A stretch of 64,000 nt of DNA from Mycobacterium sp. (GTDB lineage: Bacteria; Actinomycetota; Actinomycetes; Mycobacteriales; Mycobacteriaceae), in contig JAGQTV010000051.1 of assembly GCA_020438845.1 (NCBI GenBank), positions 1 to 64,000 on the forward strand, in the 5' to 3' direction. Under the pieces are notes generated by a model. That model ran no database searches and was not told the DNA's origin. It saw nothing but the letters and a program-made list of their open reading frames with translations. The position numbers and the translations under genes are program-made. Below are positions 1 to 7,714 of this stretch, piece by piece. Each line of letters starts with the position of its first letter. Position 1 is the stretch's first letter.

Positions 1-905
1 ATACGGATCTTCTCGTCGGCGTTCTCCCGCTTGGTGTCCAGGAAGCGGTAGATGTCGGGGTGGTGGGCGTGCAGGTACACCGCGCCGGCGCCCTAGCGGG
101 CACCGAGCTGGTTGGCGTAGGAGAACGAGTCTTCCAGCAGGTTCATGATCGTGATGACCCCGGAGCTCTGGTTCTCGATGTTCTTGATCGGGGCGCCGTG
201 CTCGCGAATGTTGCTCAGCAGCAGAGCAACTCCGCCGCCACGCTTGGACAGTTGCAGCGCGGAGTTGATCGAGCGGCCGATCGACTCCATGTTGTCCTCG
301 ATCCGCAGCAGGAAGCAGCTCACCGGCTCGCCGCGCTGCTTCTTGCCCGAGTTCAGGAACGTCGGCGTCGCCGGCTGGAACCGCCCGTCGATGATCTCGT
401 CGACCAGGTGCTCGGCCAGCGTGGTGTCACCGGCCGCGAGAGTGAGGGCCACCATCACCACCCGGTCCTCGAAGCGCTCCAGGAATCGTTTCCCGTCGAA
501 GGTCTTCAACGTGTAGGACGTGTAGTACTTGAAGGCACCCAGGAAGGTCGGGAACCGGAATTTCTTGGCGTAGGCCCGGTCGATCAGCGACTTGACGAAG
601 TTGCGTGAGTATTGGTCGAGAACCTCACGCTCGTAGTAGTTCTCGCGAATCAGGTAGTCGAGCTTCTCGTCGTAATTGTGGAAGAACACGGTGTTCTGGT
701 TGACGTGCTCTAGGAAGTACTGCCGCGCGGCGAGAACATCCATGTCGAATTGGATCTCACCGTTGGGCCCGTACAGATTGAGCATCGCGTTGAGCGCGTG
801 GTAGTCGGTCTCGCCGGGCAGCGCGTGCACAGTCGCCGGCGCGGTAGCCGACCCCCCTGCCGTCGACTTGGTTACAGGCTCTGCAGCTGTGACCGTTGGT
901 GACAC
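1..905 (-). pseudogene. nrdE: Class Ib ribonucleotide reductase alpha subunit NrdE, 5' part, interrupted by an amber codon and cut by the window edge
   Basis: NrdE reduces ribonucleoside diphosphates to dNDPs with the NrdF radical subunit and NrdH as electron donor. The visible N-terminal third is a clear match: [42 protein letters not shown] and NQSSGVI, followed by [19 protein letters not shown]. The start is the GTG at 905, preceded by AAAGGGACG; it lies inside the end of nrdI (34-bp overlap). The oddity is codon 271, which reads TAG (plus-strand CTA at 93-95). The reading frame continues perfectly on both sides (NQLGAR, stop, [11 protein letters not shown]), and family members have Gln here, so one G-to-A change on the plus strand at 95 (CAG to TAG) explains it. 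It is a genuine nonsense mutation or a base-call error; the rest of the gene is outside the window. Confidence 0.9.
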
Positions 906-1357
906 GTGTCGTCCCTTTCTTGAAAACTGGGGTCCCCCCAGAAAGCAGCCAGGCCGGCGCGGACGGCTTCGACGTCCTCGGCGGTTCCCATCAATTCGAA
1001 TCGATACAGATACGGCACTCCGCACTTGCGGGAAACGACGTTGCCCGCGTAGCAGTACTCGGCGCCGAAGTTGGTGTTGCCGGCTGCGATCACGCCGCGG
1101 ATCAGCGACCGGTTGTGCGTGTTGTTCAGGAATGCGATGACCTGCTTGGGAACATATCCCCCAGCTTTGGAATCGGTAACAGCGTCCGGTCCGCCGGCTT
1201 TGCCGCCACCGTAGGTGGGCAGGATCAGGACGTAGGGCTCATCCACCTCGATGCCGCCCCGCAACGGAATCCGTGTGGCGGGCAGACCCAGCTTCTGCAC
1301 AAAGCGGTGGGTGTTCTCCGAAACACTGGAGAAGTACACCACCCGCACCGGTTCCAT
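872..1357 (-). CDS. nrdI: NrdI flavodoxin-like protein, class Ib RNR activase
   Basis: NrdI is a small FMN protein that supplies the oxidant used to build the Mn-tyrosyl radical cofactor of NrdF. The 161-residue product starts [19 protein letters not shown], the phosphate-binding loop of this family, and has the LPTYGGG and [15 protein letters not shown] segments around the flavin site. It sits between nrdH (10 bp upstream) and nrdE (34-bp overlap), the standard nrdHIE order, so it is probably cotranscribed from the promoter upstream of nrdH. The C-terminal ten or so residues are encoded by DNA that also carries the nrdE ribosome binding site and start. Confidence 0.95.
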   Translation of the reverse strand: MEPVRVVYFSSVSENTHRFVQKLGLPATRIPLRGGIEVDEPYVLILPTYGGGKAGGPDAVTDSKAGGYVPKQVIAFLNNTHNRSLIRGVIAAGNTNFGAEYCYAGNVVSRKCGVPYLYRFELMGTAEDVEAVRAGLAAFWGDPSFQERDDTCHQRSQLQSL

Positions 1358-1367
1358 CGACGTCTAC

Positions 1368-1607
1368 TCAGGCGCTCAGCGCAACGCCGGCGAGGGCTTT
1401 GATGCGGTCGGGCCGGAAGCCGGACCAGTGCTGGCCGCCGGCGACCACCACCGGCGCCTGCAGGTAGCCCAGCGCCATCACGTAGTCGCGGGCCTCGGGC
1501 ACCTCGCTGATATCGACGATCTCGTAGGACAGACCCTGCTTGTCCAGAGCCTTGTAGGTGGCGTTGCACTGTACGCAGGCCGGCTTGGTGTAGACGGTGA
1601 TGGTCAT
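1368..1607 (-). CDS. nrdH: Glutaredoxin-like NrdH redoxin
   Basis: A 79-residue redoxin that passes electrons from thioredoxin reductase to NrdE. It has the thioredoxin fold start (MTITVYTKPACVQC), the CVQC active site at residues 11-14, the cis-proline segment YLQAPVVV, and the C-terminal WSGFRPDRI typical of NrdH. A good AGAGGAG ribosome binding site precedes the ATG. It is the first gene of the nrdHIE operon; the upstream region holds NrdR-like palindromes and a GC-rich leader hairpin. Confidence 0.96.
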   Translation of the reverse strand: MTITVYTKPACVQCNATYKALDKQGLSYEIVDISEVPEARDYVMALGYLQAPVVVAGGQHWSGFRPDRIKALAGVALSA

Positions 1608-1644
1608 CTCTGGCGCGACTCCTCTGGCGGCACGGGTGACGGTG

Positions 1645-1665
1645 GGGCCCGACGCCGTCGGGCCC
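1645..1665. other. Perfect GC-rich hairpin in the nrdH leader
   Basis: GGGCCCGAC, loop GCC, GTCGGGCCC: a 9-bp perfect stem with a 3-nt loop, about 38 nt upstream of the nrdH ATG. On the plus strand it is followed by TTTCG, resembling a weak intrinsic terminator; on the minus strand it falls in the predicted 5' leader of nrdHIE. Confidence 0.7.
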
Positions 1666-1728
1666 TTTCGCTTGGTGGTTTGGGTATCCGGCGGGCTGGT
1701 GAATCACAAGCTTGTCGGACGCTTCAAA

Positions 1729-1775
1729 CACTACACCTAGTGGGTGACACCGCACCGAGATACCACATGTTCCGA
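1729..1775. promoter_or_regulatory. Tandem NrdR-like boxes upstream of nrdHIE
   Basis: CACTACACCTAGTG (1729-1742) is an inverted repeat with CACTA/TAGTG half-sites, fitting the NrdR box pattern. A weaker second element, ACCACATGTTCCG (about 1763-1775), lies about 32 bp away centre to centre, near three helical turns, which is the usual spacing of paired NrdR boxes. NrdR represses RNR genes when ATP/dATP is sufficient. The first box is convincing, the second tentative. Confidence 0.6.
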
Positions 1776-1964
1776 ATAACAAATATGAAATTCCCTGGTC
1801 ACGAGGGTCGGGAATCGACGTCGACGGCGTGTCGCACGTCACACCGAAGGCCCGTCCGGCCACCTGGGCGGCAAGTCTTGTGACAGCGTCGCATACCGCA
1901 CCGACAACCTCCTCGCTATCCCACGGGCGGCCACCCCCAGGGAAGCATTCGGCAGCGACAATTT

Positions 1965-1994
1965 GATCGTTTTGACTGCGATCGTTTTGACTGC
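1965..1994. repeat. 15-bp tandem duplication
   Basis: GATCGTTTTGACTGC is repeated exactly twice (1965-1979, 1980-1994) and followed by a partial third copy (GATCGATTCGAC). It is intergenic. Confidence 0.9.
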
Positions 1995-2087
1995 GATCGA
2001 TTCGACAACGAACAGCCGGGAGCAGTTCGGCGATTGCCGGTTGCGCGACGCAGCTCGCGGACTCCCGACGAATGCGAGATCCTGGCC

Positions 2088-2984
2088 TCAGCTATCGGCG
2101 TCGATCCTCCGCGTTTCAGGACTGCCCGAGGGGCCATTGCCGCCGGGCCGCAGCGTCCGGGTGAACAAGACGTTCACCCAGGTCATGACGTAGCCGTAGG
2201 GCATCCATGCGAAACGCTTGAATGCATACAGCGCCCGGATGTCGGCGGAGGTGTAGATAAGGAATCGGTTCCTTGCGACGCCGGCCACGATCTTCTCGGC
2301 CGCCGTCTCGGCCGAGATCGCGTGACCACTGAATCGCCGGACCCATCGCTGCACCCTGGGATGCTCACGGTCCACCCCGGCGATGTGGACGGAATGCACC
2401 AGCGGAGTGTTCACCGCCCCGGGGACTACCAACGAGACACCGATACGGTGTCGGGCCAGGTCGAAACGCAGCACCTCCGAGAGACCCCGCAGCCCGTACT
2501 TGCTGGCGCTGTAGGCGGCGTGCCAGGGCAGTGCGACCAGCCCTGCGGCCGACGAGACGTTGACCAGACGGCCACCGCGACCAGCGGCGACCATCGGCGG
2601 CACAAACGCCTGGATGACGTGGATCGGGCCCATCAGGTTCACATCGATCATCGAACGCCAATGATGGTGGGTAAGTTGATCCACCGTTCCCCACGCCGAG
2701 ATGCCGGCGATGTTCATGACGACGTCCATCGCCGGATGACGGTCGTGGATGTGGTCGGCGAATGCGGCGACTGCGTCATAGTCCGATATGTCGAACGCGC
2801 GGTGTTCGGGAACCTCAGCGCCCAGGGCCCGGGCGTCGGCAACCGTGTAGGCCAGACCCCCGGCGTTGACGTCGGTCAGGAACAACACGGTTCCCTCGCG
2901 AGCCAGACGTAGCGCAGTGGCGCGGCCGATTCCGCTTGCCGCCCCGGTGATCAGGACCTGCTTGCCGGCGAAGTCGTAACCCAT
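2088..2984 (-). CDS. Short-chain dehydrogenase/reductase (Rv3057c-like)
   Basis: A classical SDR of 298 residues: TGAASGIG nucleotide-binding motif near residue 14, NIAGIS (NAG-type) near 92, catalytic Ser in NVSSAAG and YSASK (Tyr/Lys) near 158-162, and PGAVNTP after them. The C-terminal extension of about 60 residues (YAFKRFAWMPYGYVM) resembles membrane-associated mycobacterial SDRs acting on lipids or sterols. It starts 3 bp after the TetR stop, so the two are cotranscribed, and both face away from cyp136. Position and neighbours match Rv3057c-Rv3058c-Rv3059. The substrate is unknown. Confidence 0.9.
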   Translation of the reverse strand: MGYDFAGKQVLITGAASGIGRATALRLAREGTVLFLTDVNAGGLAYTVADARALGAEVPEHRAFDISDYDAVAAFADHIHDRHPAMDVVMNIAGISAWGTVDQLTHHHWRSMIDVNLMGPIHVIQAFVPPMVAAGRGGRLVNVSSAAGLVALPWHAAYSASKYGLRGLSEVLRFDLARHRIGVSLVVPGAVNTPLVHSVHIAGVDREHPRVQRWVRRFSGHAISAETAAEKIVAGVARNRFLIYTSADIRALYAFKRFAWMPYGYVMTWVNVLFTRTLRPGGNGPSGSPETRRIDADS

Positions 2985-2987
2985 CCC

Positions 2988-3662
2988 CTACTCGCCAGCC
3001 CGTCGGCCCCACAATGCGTGCAGCCAGAGTTTCTCCAGAACACCGACCGCCCGCTCGAGATCGCCATCGGGTCCGATGAAAAGAGACTCCCCCGACAAGG
3101 TCAGCGCGGTGGCCCCACACAACGTCCGCACCAGTCCGCGAACTTCTGCGGTGATCGGCTCGGCCGTGCCGTTGCGGATCTCGCTTTCGACGATCGGCAC
3201 GATCTGGTCGATGACGGCTTCGTTGTAGCGATCGAGGATTTCGCGGATCTCGGCATCGGTGGCGCGGGCGATGTTGCATGCCGACATCACCGGGTCGTTG
3301 TGCGCGTAGACCGCCGCGGCGGTGCCGACCATCCGGCAGGCGAACTGAGCGGGCGTCTCGTCGTCACCGCGGGGCGCGAAGGCATGGGTGGCCTCCTCCA
3401 GTTCCGCGGCCACCTCACCGAGGATCTGCGCCAGCACGGCGTACTTGGAATCGAAGTAGAAGTAGAAACCGGACCGCGCCACGCCGGCCCGGTCGCTGAT
3501 GCCGCTGACGGAGAGTTCGGCGAACGGCTTCTCCTCCAGCAGTTCGCGGACGGCCGCAACGATCGCATGTCGCTGCTTATCGCCACGGCGGCGAGGTGCC
3601 GCCGCTGCATTCCCAGCGGGCCCTCCGGTGGTCTCGGGGGCCACATCCCGCGGTGCGCTCAC
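2988..3662 (-). CDS. TetR/AcrR-family regulator (Rv3058c-like)
   Basis: The N-terminal helix-turn-helix is plain (RHAIVAAVRELLEEKPF, then SVSGISDRAGVARSGFYFYF); the rest is a ligand-binding domain with no close functional clue. I chose the GTG at 3662 (224 residues), preceded by AAGGTG, because the longer frame from 3713 would place the first codons inside a perfect operator palindrome (3697-3716) and would be longer than the M. tuberculosis homologue as I recall it (about 216 residues). It is cotranscribed with the SDR and divergent from cyp136, so it likely represses both directions and itself. Confidence 0.87.
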   Translation of the reverse strand: MSAPRDVAPETTGGPAGNAAAAPRRRGDKQRHAIVAAVRELLEEKPFAELSVSGISDRAGVARSGFYFYFDSKYAVLAQILGEVAAELEEATHAFAPRGDDETPAQFACRMVGTAAAVYAHNDPVMSACNIARATDAEIREILDRYNEAVIDQIVPIVESEIRNGTAEPITAEVRGLVRTLCGATALTLSGESLFIGPDGDLERAVGVLEKLWLHALWGRRAGE

Positions 3663-3696
3663 CCGTTCACCTTGCACCACACCGGCCCGGAAGAGA

Positions 3697-3716
3697 AACT
3701 TGACAGCCGTCAAGTT
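3697..3716. promoter_or_regulatory. TetR operator palindrome between tetR and cyp136
   Basis: AACTTGACAGCCGTCAAGTT: perfect 8-bp arms (AACTTGAC/GTCAAGTT) around a 4-bp centre, between the divergent tetR (start 3662) and cyp136 (start 3764) genes. Size and symmetry are typical of TetR operators. Its core resembles the palindrome at 37930-37947, upstream of another TetR gene. Confidence 0.75.
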
Positions 3717-3763
3717 CGACCGGAGGATGTTCAGTACCGCTGGTTCGTGAAGGAGCGACTGAG

Positions 3764-5245
3764 ATGGCCACCGTCAGCACCCCGAACTATCTGTTGGACC
3801 AAGCTCGCCGCCGGCTCACCCCGACGTTGAACACCATCCCCGGGATGGGCATGGTCGACGAGCGGCTGCGCAAGCAGGATTGGCCGGAGTTCGTGTTCGC
3901 CGAGCCGCCGGCCGGCAGCGACCTGAAGCCGGTGCTGGGGAACGCCGGCCTGCCACTCCTGGGCCACATCATCGAGATCTTCCGAGGGGGACCGGACTAC
4001 ATCGTCGAGATGTACCGCAAATATGGACCGGTCTACTACAGCGAGATGCCTGGGCTGAAAGCCGTTGCAGCACTGGGGCCGGATGCCACCCAGGAAGTGT
4101 TCTCCAATCGGAACAAGGACTTCACGACAGAGGCCTGGCAGACGGTGATCGGACCGTTCTTCAAACGCGGCCTGCTGCTGATGGATTTCGACGAGCACAT
4201 GTACCACCGGCGGATCATGCAGGAGGCGTTCACCCGAACCCGCCTGTCCGGCTACATCGAACACATCGATCGGGTGACCACGAAGGTGGTCAACGGCGAC
4301 TGGCCGGTCAACGACCATCGGTTCCTTTTCATGCCGGCAGTCAAAGAACTCACCCTCGACATCGCCTCGGTGGTCTTCATGGGACACGAACCCGGCAGCG
4401 ACCACGAACTGGTCACCAAGATCAAAGAGGCCTACAACACGACCACCCGGGCTGGCGGAGCGATCATCCGGACCTCGGTTCCACCGTTCAAGTGGTGGCG
4501 CGGATTGCAGGCCCGCAAGGTGCTCGAGGAGTACTTCACCGAGCGCGTCAAAGAGCATCGCACCGGAGCGGGCACCGACATGCTCACGGTGCTGTGCCAC
4601 ACCGCCGACGACGACGGGAACCGCTTCACCGACACCGACATCGTCAACCACATCATCTTCCTGATGATGGCGGCCCACGACACGTCGACGTCGACGCTGA
4701 CCACCATGGCCTACCACTTGGCCGCCAACCCGGAGTGGCAGGAGCGTTGCCGCGAGGAGGGCGAGCGGATCGGCGACGGCCCACTCGACATCGACGCGCT
4801 GGACAAGCTGGAAACCTTCGACCTGGTGGTCAACGAGTGCCTGCGGATGATGACCCCGCTGCCGTTCAATATCCGCCGCGCCGTCCGCGACACCCAGATC
4901 CTCGGCCACTTCATTCCGGCCGGGACCAACGTCAATTTGTGGCCCGGCATGAACCACCGACTGCCCGAGTTGTGGACCGACCCGGGGAAATTCGATCCCG
5001 CCCGCTTCGCGCAGCCCCGCTCCGAGCACAAGCGGCACCGCTATGCGTTCGCGCCGTTCGGCGGTGGTGCACACAAGTGCATCGGGATGGTGTTCGGCCA
5101 ACTGGAGATCAAGTCGGTCATGCACCGCGTTCTACGTAACTACCGGCTTGAGTTACCGCATCCGGGCTACACGCCACGCTACGACTACGCAGGCATGCCG
5201 CTGCCCATTGACGGCATGCCGATCGTGCTGCGACCGCTGCGGTAA
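3764..5245 (+). CDS. cyp136: Cytochrome P450, CYP136 family
   Basis: A 493-residue P450 monooxygenase: I-helix AAHDTSTSTL near residue 305, ExxR in NECLRMM near 360, and the haem-binding loop FAPFGGGAHKCIG near 430 with the axial Cys. It is longer than most bacterial P450s because of an N-terminal extension before PPAGSD, as in M. tuberculosis Rv3059. A clean GAAGGAG precedes the ATG. The gene is divergent from the TetR-SDR pair; the palindrome in between suggests TetR control. The substrate is unknown; a sterol or lipid is plausible from the CYP51-like appearance. Confidence 0.95.
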   Translation: MATVSTPNYLLDQARRRLTPTLNTIPGMGMVDERLRKQDWPEFVFAEPPAGSDLKPVLGNAGLPLLGHIIEIFRGGPDYIVEMYRKYGPVYYSEMPGLKAVAALGPDATQEVFSNRNKDFTTEAWQTVIGPFFKRGLLLMDFDEHMYHRRIMQEAFTRTRLSGYIEHIDRVTTKVVNGDWPVNDHRFLFMPAVKELTLDIASVVFMGHEPGSDHELVTKIKEAYNTTTRAGGAIIRTSVPPFKWWRGLQARKVLEEYFTERVKEHRTGAGTDMLTVLCHTADDDGNRFTDTDIVNHIIFLMMAAHDTSTSTLTTMAYHLAANPEWQERCREEGERIGDGPLDIDALDKLETFDLVVNECLRMMTPLPFNIRRAVRDTQILGHFIPAGTNVNLWPGMNHRLPELWTDPGKFDPARFAQPRSEHKRHRYAFAPFGGGAHKCIGMVFGQLEIKSVMHRVLRNYRLELPHPGYTPRYDYAGMPLPIDGMPIVLRPLR

Positions 5246-5266
5246 CTCCAGATCAGGCGCCCGGGG

Positions 5267-5557
<291 letters not shown>

Positions 5558-6445
5558 CTACCGATTGCCCAATGGTACCCGGCGGGGTATCGCACCCGGG
5601 TCAATGAGAACTTTTCGCAACGGACAACGCGCGTAGTGGGCGCACATGAATGCCATCGTCCCGGCGATTGCGGCCACGATCGCCACCGCTATTCCGATCC
5701 AGATGTTGGCCTCTTGGGCGAGCACCACCGCCGCCATTGCCAAAACGAACCAGCCGAAGGCCTTGCGCAGCGTCGCCGGTTGCACGTAGGAGGTCAGCAG
5801 ACCGCCGATAACGCTGCCGACGACGGCGGCCGCGGTGACCATTCCGGCCAGTTTCCAGTCAATCGATTCACCGGCCAGGTGGCCGGCAAACCCCGCGAAG
5901 GACTGCATGGAGATCACCACCAGCGAGGTCCCAACCGCCACCGGCATCGGCAGGCCACCGAGCAGAGCCAGGGCGGGCACCAAAAGAAAACCCCCACCAG
6001 CGCCCACCAATCCGCTGATCAAGCCCACTGCGGCACCTTGCACCAGGATCTTGGCGATGGGCAGGGGCCCGGACGACTCGTCGCTGACGTCCTTGCGGCC
6101 GCGCAGCATCGCCACCGCGGCGGCGATCATGATCACGGCGAAGCCGATCAGCAGTACCGATCCAGGTACGAACTTGGCCAACCGACCGCCGGTGTAGGCG
6201 CCCGCCATGGCCGCCGCTCCGAACACCCCTGCGACCCGCCACCGCACCCGGCCGGCGCGTGCGTGGGTGATAGCACCGACAGCACTGGTCACCCCGACCA
6301 CAAGCAGCGACGTGGCGATGGCCGGCTTGGGTTCCAGACCGGCTACATAGGCCAGCAGCGGAACGGTCAGAATCGAGCCCCCACCGCCGAGCAGACCCAG
6401 CGAGATGCCGACGAATACCGCCAATGCGACGGCGAGGGCGGTCAT
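5558..6445 (-). CDS. TauE/SafE-family sulfur-anion permease
   Basis: A 295-residue polytopic membrane protein of about eight helices, with the duplicated glycine-rich motif of the family (GLLGGGGSILTVPLL near residue 18 and GLVGAGGGFLLVPAL in the second half). TauE/SafE proteins move sulfite, sulfoacetate, thiosulfate or related anions. It begins 2 bp after the rhodanese stop and is followed by the CstR-like gene, the usual content of cst-type sulfide detoxification operons. Likely role: export of sulfite or thiosulfate formed from persulfide. The operator at 5575-5590 lies inside its last codons. Confidence 0.92.
   Translation of the reverse strand: MTALAVALAVFVGISLGLLGGGGSILTVPLLAYVAGLEPKPAIATSLLVVGVTSAVGAITHARAGRVRWRVAGVFGAAAMAGAYTGGRLAKFVPGSVLLIGFAVIMIAAAVAMLRGRKDVSDESSGPLPIAKILVQGAAVGLISGLVGAGGGFLLVPALALLGGLPMPVAVGTSLVVISMQSFAGFAGHLAGESIDWKLAGMVTAAAVVGSVIGGLLTSYVQPATLRKAFGWFVLAMAAVVLAQEANIWIGIAVAIVAAIAGTMAFMCAHYARCPLRKVLIDPGAIPRRVPLGNR
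5575..5590. promoter_or_regulatory. CstR-type operator upstream of the repressor gene
   Basis: GTACCCGGCGGGGTAT: 6-4-6 palindrome (GTACCC/GGGTAT), the same geometry and half-sites as the two sites at 7072-7122. It sits in the end of the permease gene, 30 bp before the repressor start. Confidence 0.75.
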
Positions 6446-6447
6446 GA

Positions 6448-7017
6448 CTACTTGCCCACGAGTTGGGCAACCACCGACTGCGCGTCGCAGACCGGGCCGC
6501 GGTTGTAGGGCAGTTTGGCCAGCGTCATGCCCATCAGACAGGTGTTAGTGGCGGCGGCGACGGCCAGGCCGGCACCCATCACGAACGCGACCCACTTCAA
6601 GCCGGGCACCAGGATGCTGGCCAGCACGGCCAGTGCGACGATCGTCCCGGCGACGAACCGGACCTGGCGTTCCAGGTCCCACCGCTGCCTTCCGCGGCTG
6701 ACCGAGAACCCGTTGGCCTGCCACGCGTTGATTCCGCCGTCGAGGATGTGAACGTTGCCGAGACCGGCCTGGCGCAGAGACTCCTCGGCCTGCGCGGCGC
6801 GCTGGCCGGACCGGCACACCAGCACGACTTCGTCGTTGATGTGGTTGCGGATTTCGTCGCGGTGCTCAGTCAACAGGTCCAATGGGACGTTGTAGGAGCC
6901 CGCGATATGGGCGGTCTCGAACTCGCCGGGGGTTCGGACGTCGAAGATGCGCGGCGGAGTAGGGGATTCAAGCCGACCACGCAATTCGGTCGCGTCGACC
7001 ACAGCGGGTGCATTCAC
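6448..7017 (-). CDS. Rhodanese with C-terminal DUF2892-type membrane region
   Basis: The N-terminal part is a single rhodanese domain (IFDVRTPGEFETAHIAG, active-site loop CRSGQR with Cys at residue 68, ILDGGINAW). Two hydrophobic segments follow (FVAGTIVALAVLASILV and FVMGAGLAVAAA) with the TNTC..GM pattern of DUF2892. The GTG at 7017 with GGAG upstream was chosen (189 residues) because the longer frame runs through the operator region. It probably moves sulfane sulfur at the membrane. It is the first gene of the rhodanese-permease-repressor operon and is divergent from the thioredoxin gene. Confidence 0.9.
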   Translation of the reverse strand: MNAPAVVDATELRGRLESPTPPRIFDVRTPGEFETAHIAGSYNVPLDLLTEHRDEIRNHINDEVVLVCRSGQRAAQAEESLRQAGLGNVHILDGGINAWQANGFSVSRGRQRWDLERQVRFVAGTIVALAVLASILVPGLKWVAFVMGAGLAVAAATNTCLMGMTLAKLPYNRGPVCDAQSVVAQLVGK

Positions 7018-7071
7018 AGCAGATGCTCCGTTCTCGCACGTGATACCCAGCGGTATCCGTTCTGGTTCAGA

Positions 7072-7122
7072 ATACCCAAGGGGGTATATAGTTACCCATG
7101 ATAGACATACCCACCGGGGTAC
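7072..7122. promoter_or_regulatory. Two CstR-type operators in the rhodanese/thioredoxin divergent promoter
   Basis: ATACCCAAGGGGGTAT (7072-7087) and ATACCCACCGGGGTAC (7107-7122) share the 6-4-6 layout with the site at 5575-5590. A degenerate site, ATACCCAGCGGTAT, occurs at 7043-7056. Their centres are 35 bp apart between the divergent starts at 7017 and 7173, so one repressor could control both arms. Confidence 0.78.
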
Positions 7123-7172
7123 TGGCAAGACTGCAGCCCGAACCGCGGCACCGATCCCGAAAGGACCCTCCC

Positions 7173-7541
7173 ATGGCCACCGTCGAGCTCACCTCAGCCG
7201 ACTTCGAATCCACGATCACCGAGAAGCCGATCGTTCTGATCGACTTCTGGGCGTCCTGGTGCGGTCCGTGCCGGGCCTTCGCCCCGGTGTTCGACCGATC
7301 AGCCGCTGCCCACCCCGATGTCGTTCACGCCAAGGTCAACACCGAGGCCGAACAGCAACTCGCCGCGGCCCTGCAGATCAGGTCGATCCCGACGATCATG
7401 GCGTTCCGCGATGGCATCCTGTTGTTCGCCCAACCGGGCGCGCTGCCAGCCCCCGCGCTCGAGGAATTGATCACCAAGATAAAGGAACTCGACATGGACG
7501 AGGTTCGCGCAACCATCGCTGCCAAGGCACCAACCGCCTAA
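7173..7541 (+). CDS. Thioredoxin
   Basis: A 122-residue thioredoxin with VLIDFWASWCGPCRAF (WCGPC at residues 29-33) and the cis-proline RSIPTIM near residue 70. The ATG at 7173 follows AAAGGA; the longer upstream frame would overlap the second CstR operator. The C-terminal DMDEVRATIAAKAP tail is slightly extended. It is divergent from the rhodanese operon and cotranscribed with the small Cys-rich gene, so it is likely induced by persulfide stress and may reduce protein or small-molecule persulfides. Confidence 0.93.
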   Translation: MATVELTSADFESTITEKPIVLIDFWASWCGPCRAFAPVFDRSAAAHPDVVHAKVNTEAEQQLAAALQIRSIPTIMAFRDGILLFAQPGALPAPALEELITKIKELDMDEVRATIAAKAPTA

Positions 7542-7574
7542 TATCCCGACTCAAGAACCCGAGGAGACGACACC

Positions 7575-7700
7575 ATGTGCTACCCCGTCGAATGCGCGCG
7601 CTGCCACAAAACCACGTGGGGCGGTTGCGGCGATCACGCCGAGCAAGTCATGCGCAGTGTGCCGAAGGAGCAGCAGTGCACCTGCGGCGCCAAGCACTAG
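7575..7700 (+). CDS. Small Cys-rich protein (41 residues)
   Basis: A very small gene 33 bp after the thioredoxin stop with a GAGGAGACGACACC leader. The product begins MCYPVECARCHKTTWGGCG, ends QQCTCGAKH, and contains six cysteines (positions 2, 7, 10, 18, 35, 37) and three histidines in 41 residues, pointing to a zinc knuckle or a thiol/persulfide-reactive peptide. Comparable peptides (MC..V.C..C.KTTW.GCG.H) occur in other actinobacteria in my memory, which supports it being real. Its place in the CstR-controlled unit suggests a role in sulfur stress or metal chelation. Confidence 0.72.
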   Translation: MCYPVECARCHKTTWGGCGDHAEQVMRSVPKEQQCTCGAKH

Positions 7701-7714
7701 AGCGCGCTTGACGA

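Larger units (their letters stand above)
1608..2087. promoter_or_regulatory. 480-bp non-coding region upstream of nrdHIE
   Basis: I see no credible gene here; the open frames lack family features and ribosome binding sites. From nrdH outward it contains a perfect GC-rich hairpin (1645-1665), two NrdR-like boxes (1729-1742 and about 1763-1775), and a 15-bp tandem duplication (1965-1994). The SDR gene on the far side is also on the minus strand and ends at 2088, so the region carries the nrdH promoter and the 3' flank of the SDR transcript. Confidence 0.6.

Noticed and set aside
60-608. Long open frames antisense to nrdE on the plus strand
   Set aside because: No family features; they arise from high GC third positions opposite a clear NrdE frame.
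1225-1863. 212-codon open frame crossing nrdI, nrdH and the promoter
   Set aside because: Overlaps two certain genes and the NrdR boxes; low-complexity Arg/Pro composition.
2034-2912. 292-codon plus-strand frame over the SDR gene
   Set aside because: Antisense to a convincing SDR with full catalytic motifs.
3731-5125. 464-codon minus-strand frame over cyp136
   Set aside because: The P450 heme loop and ExxR are encoded on the plus strand; the antisense product has no domain.
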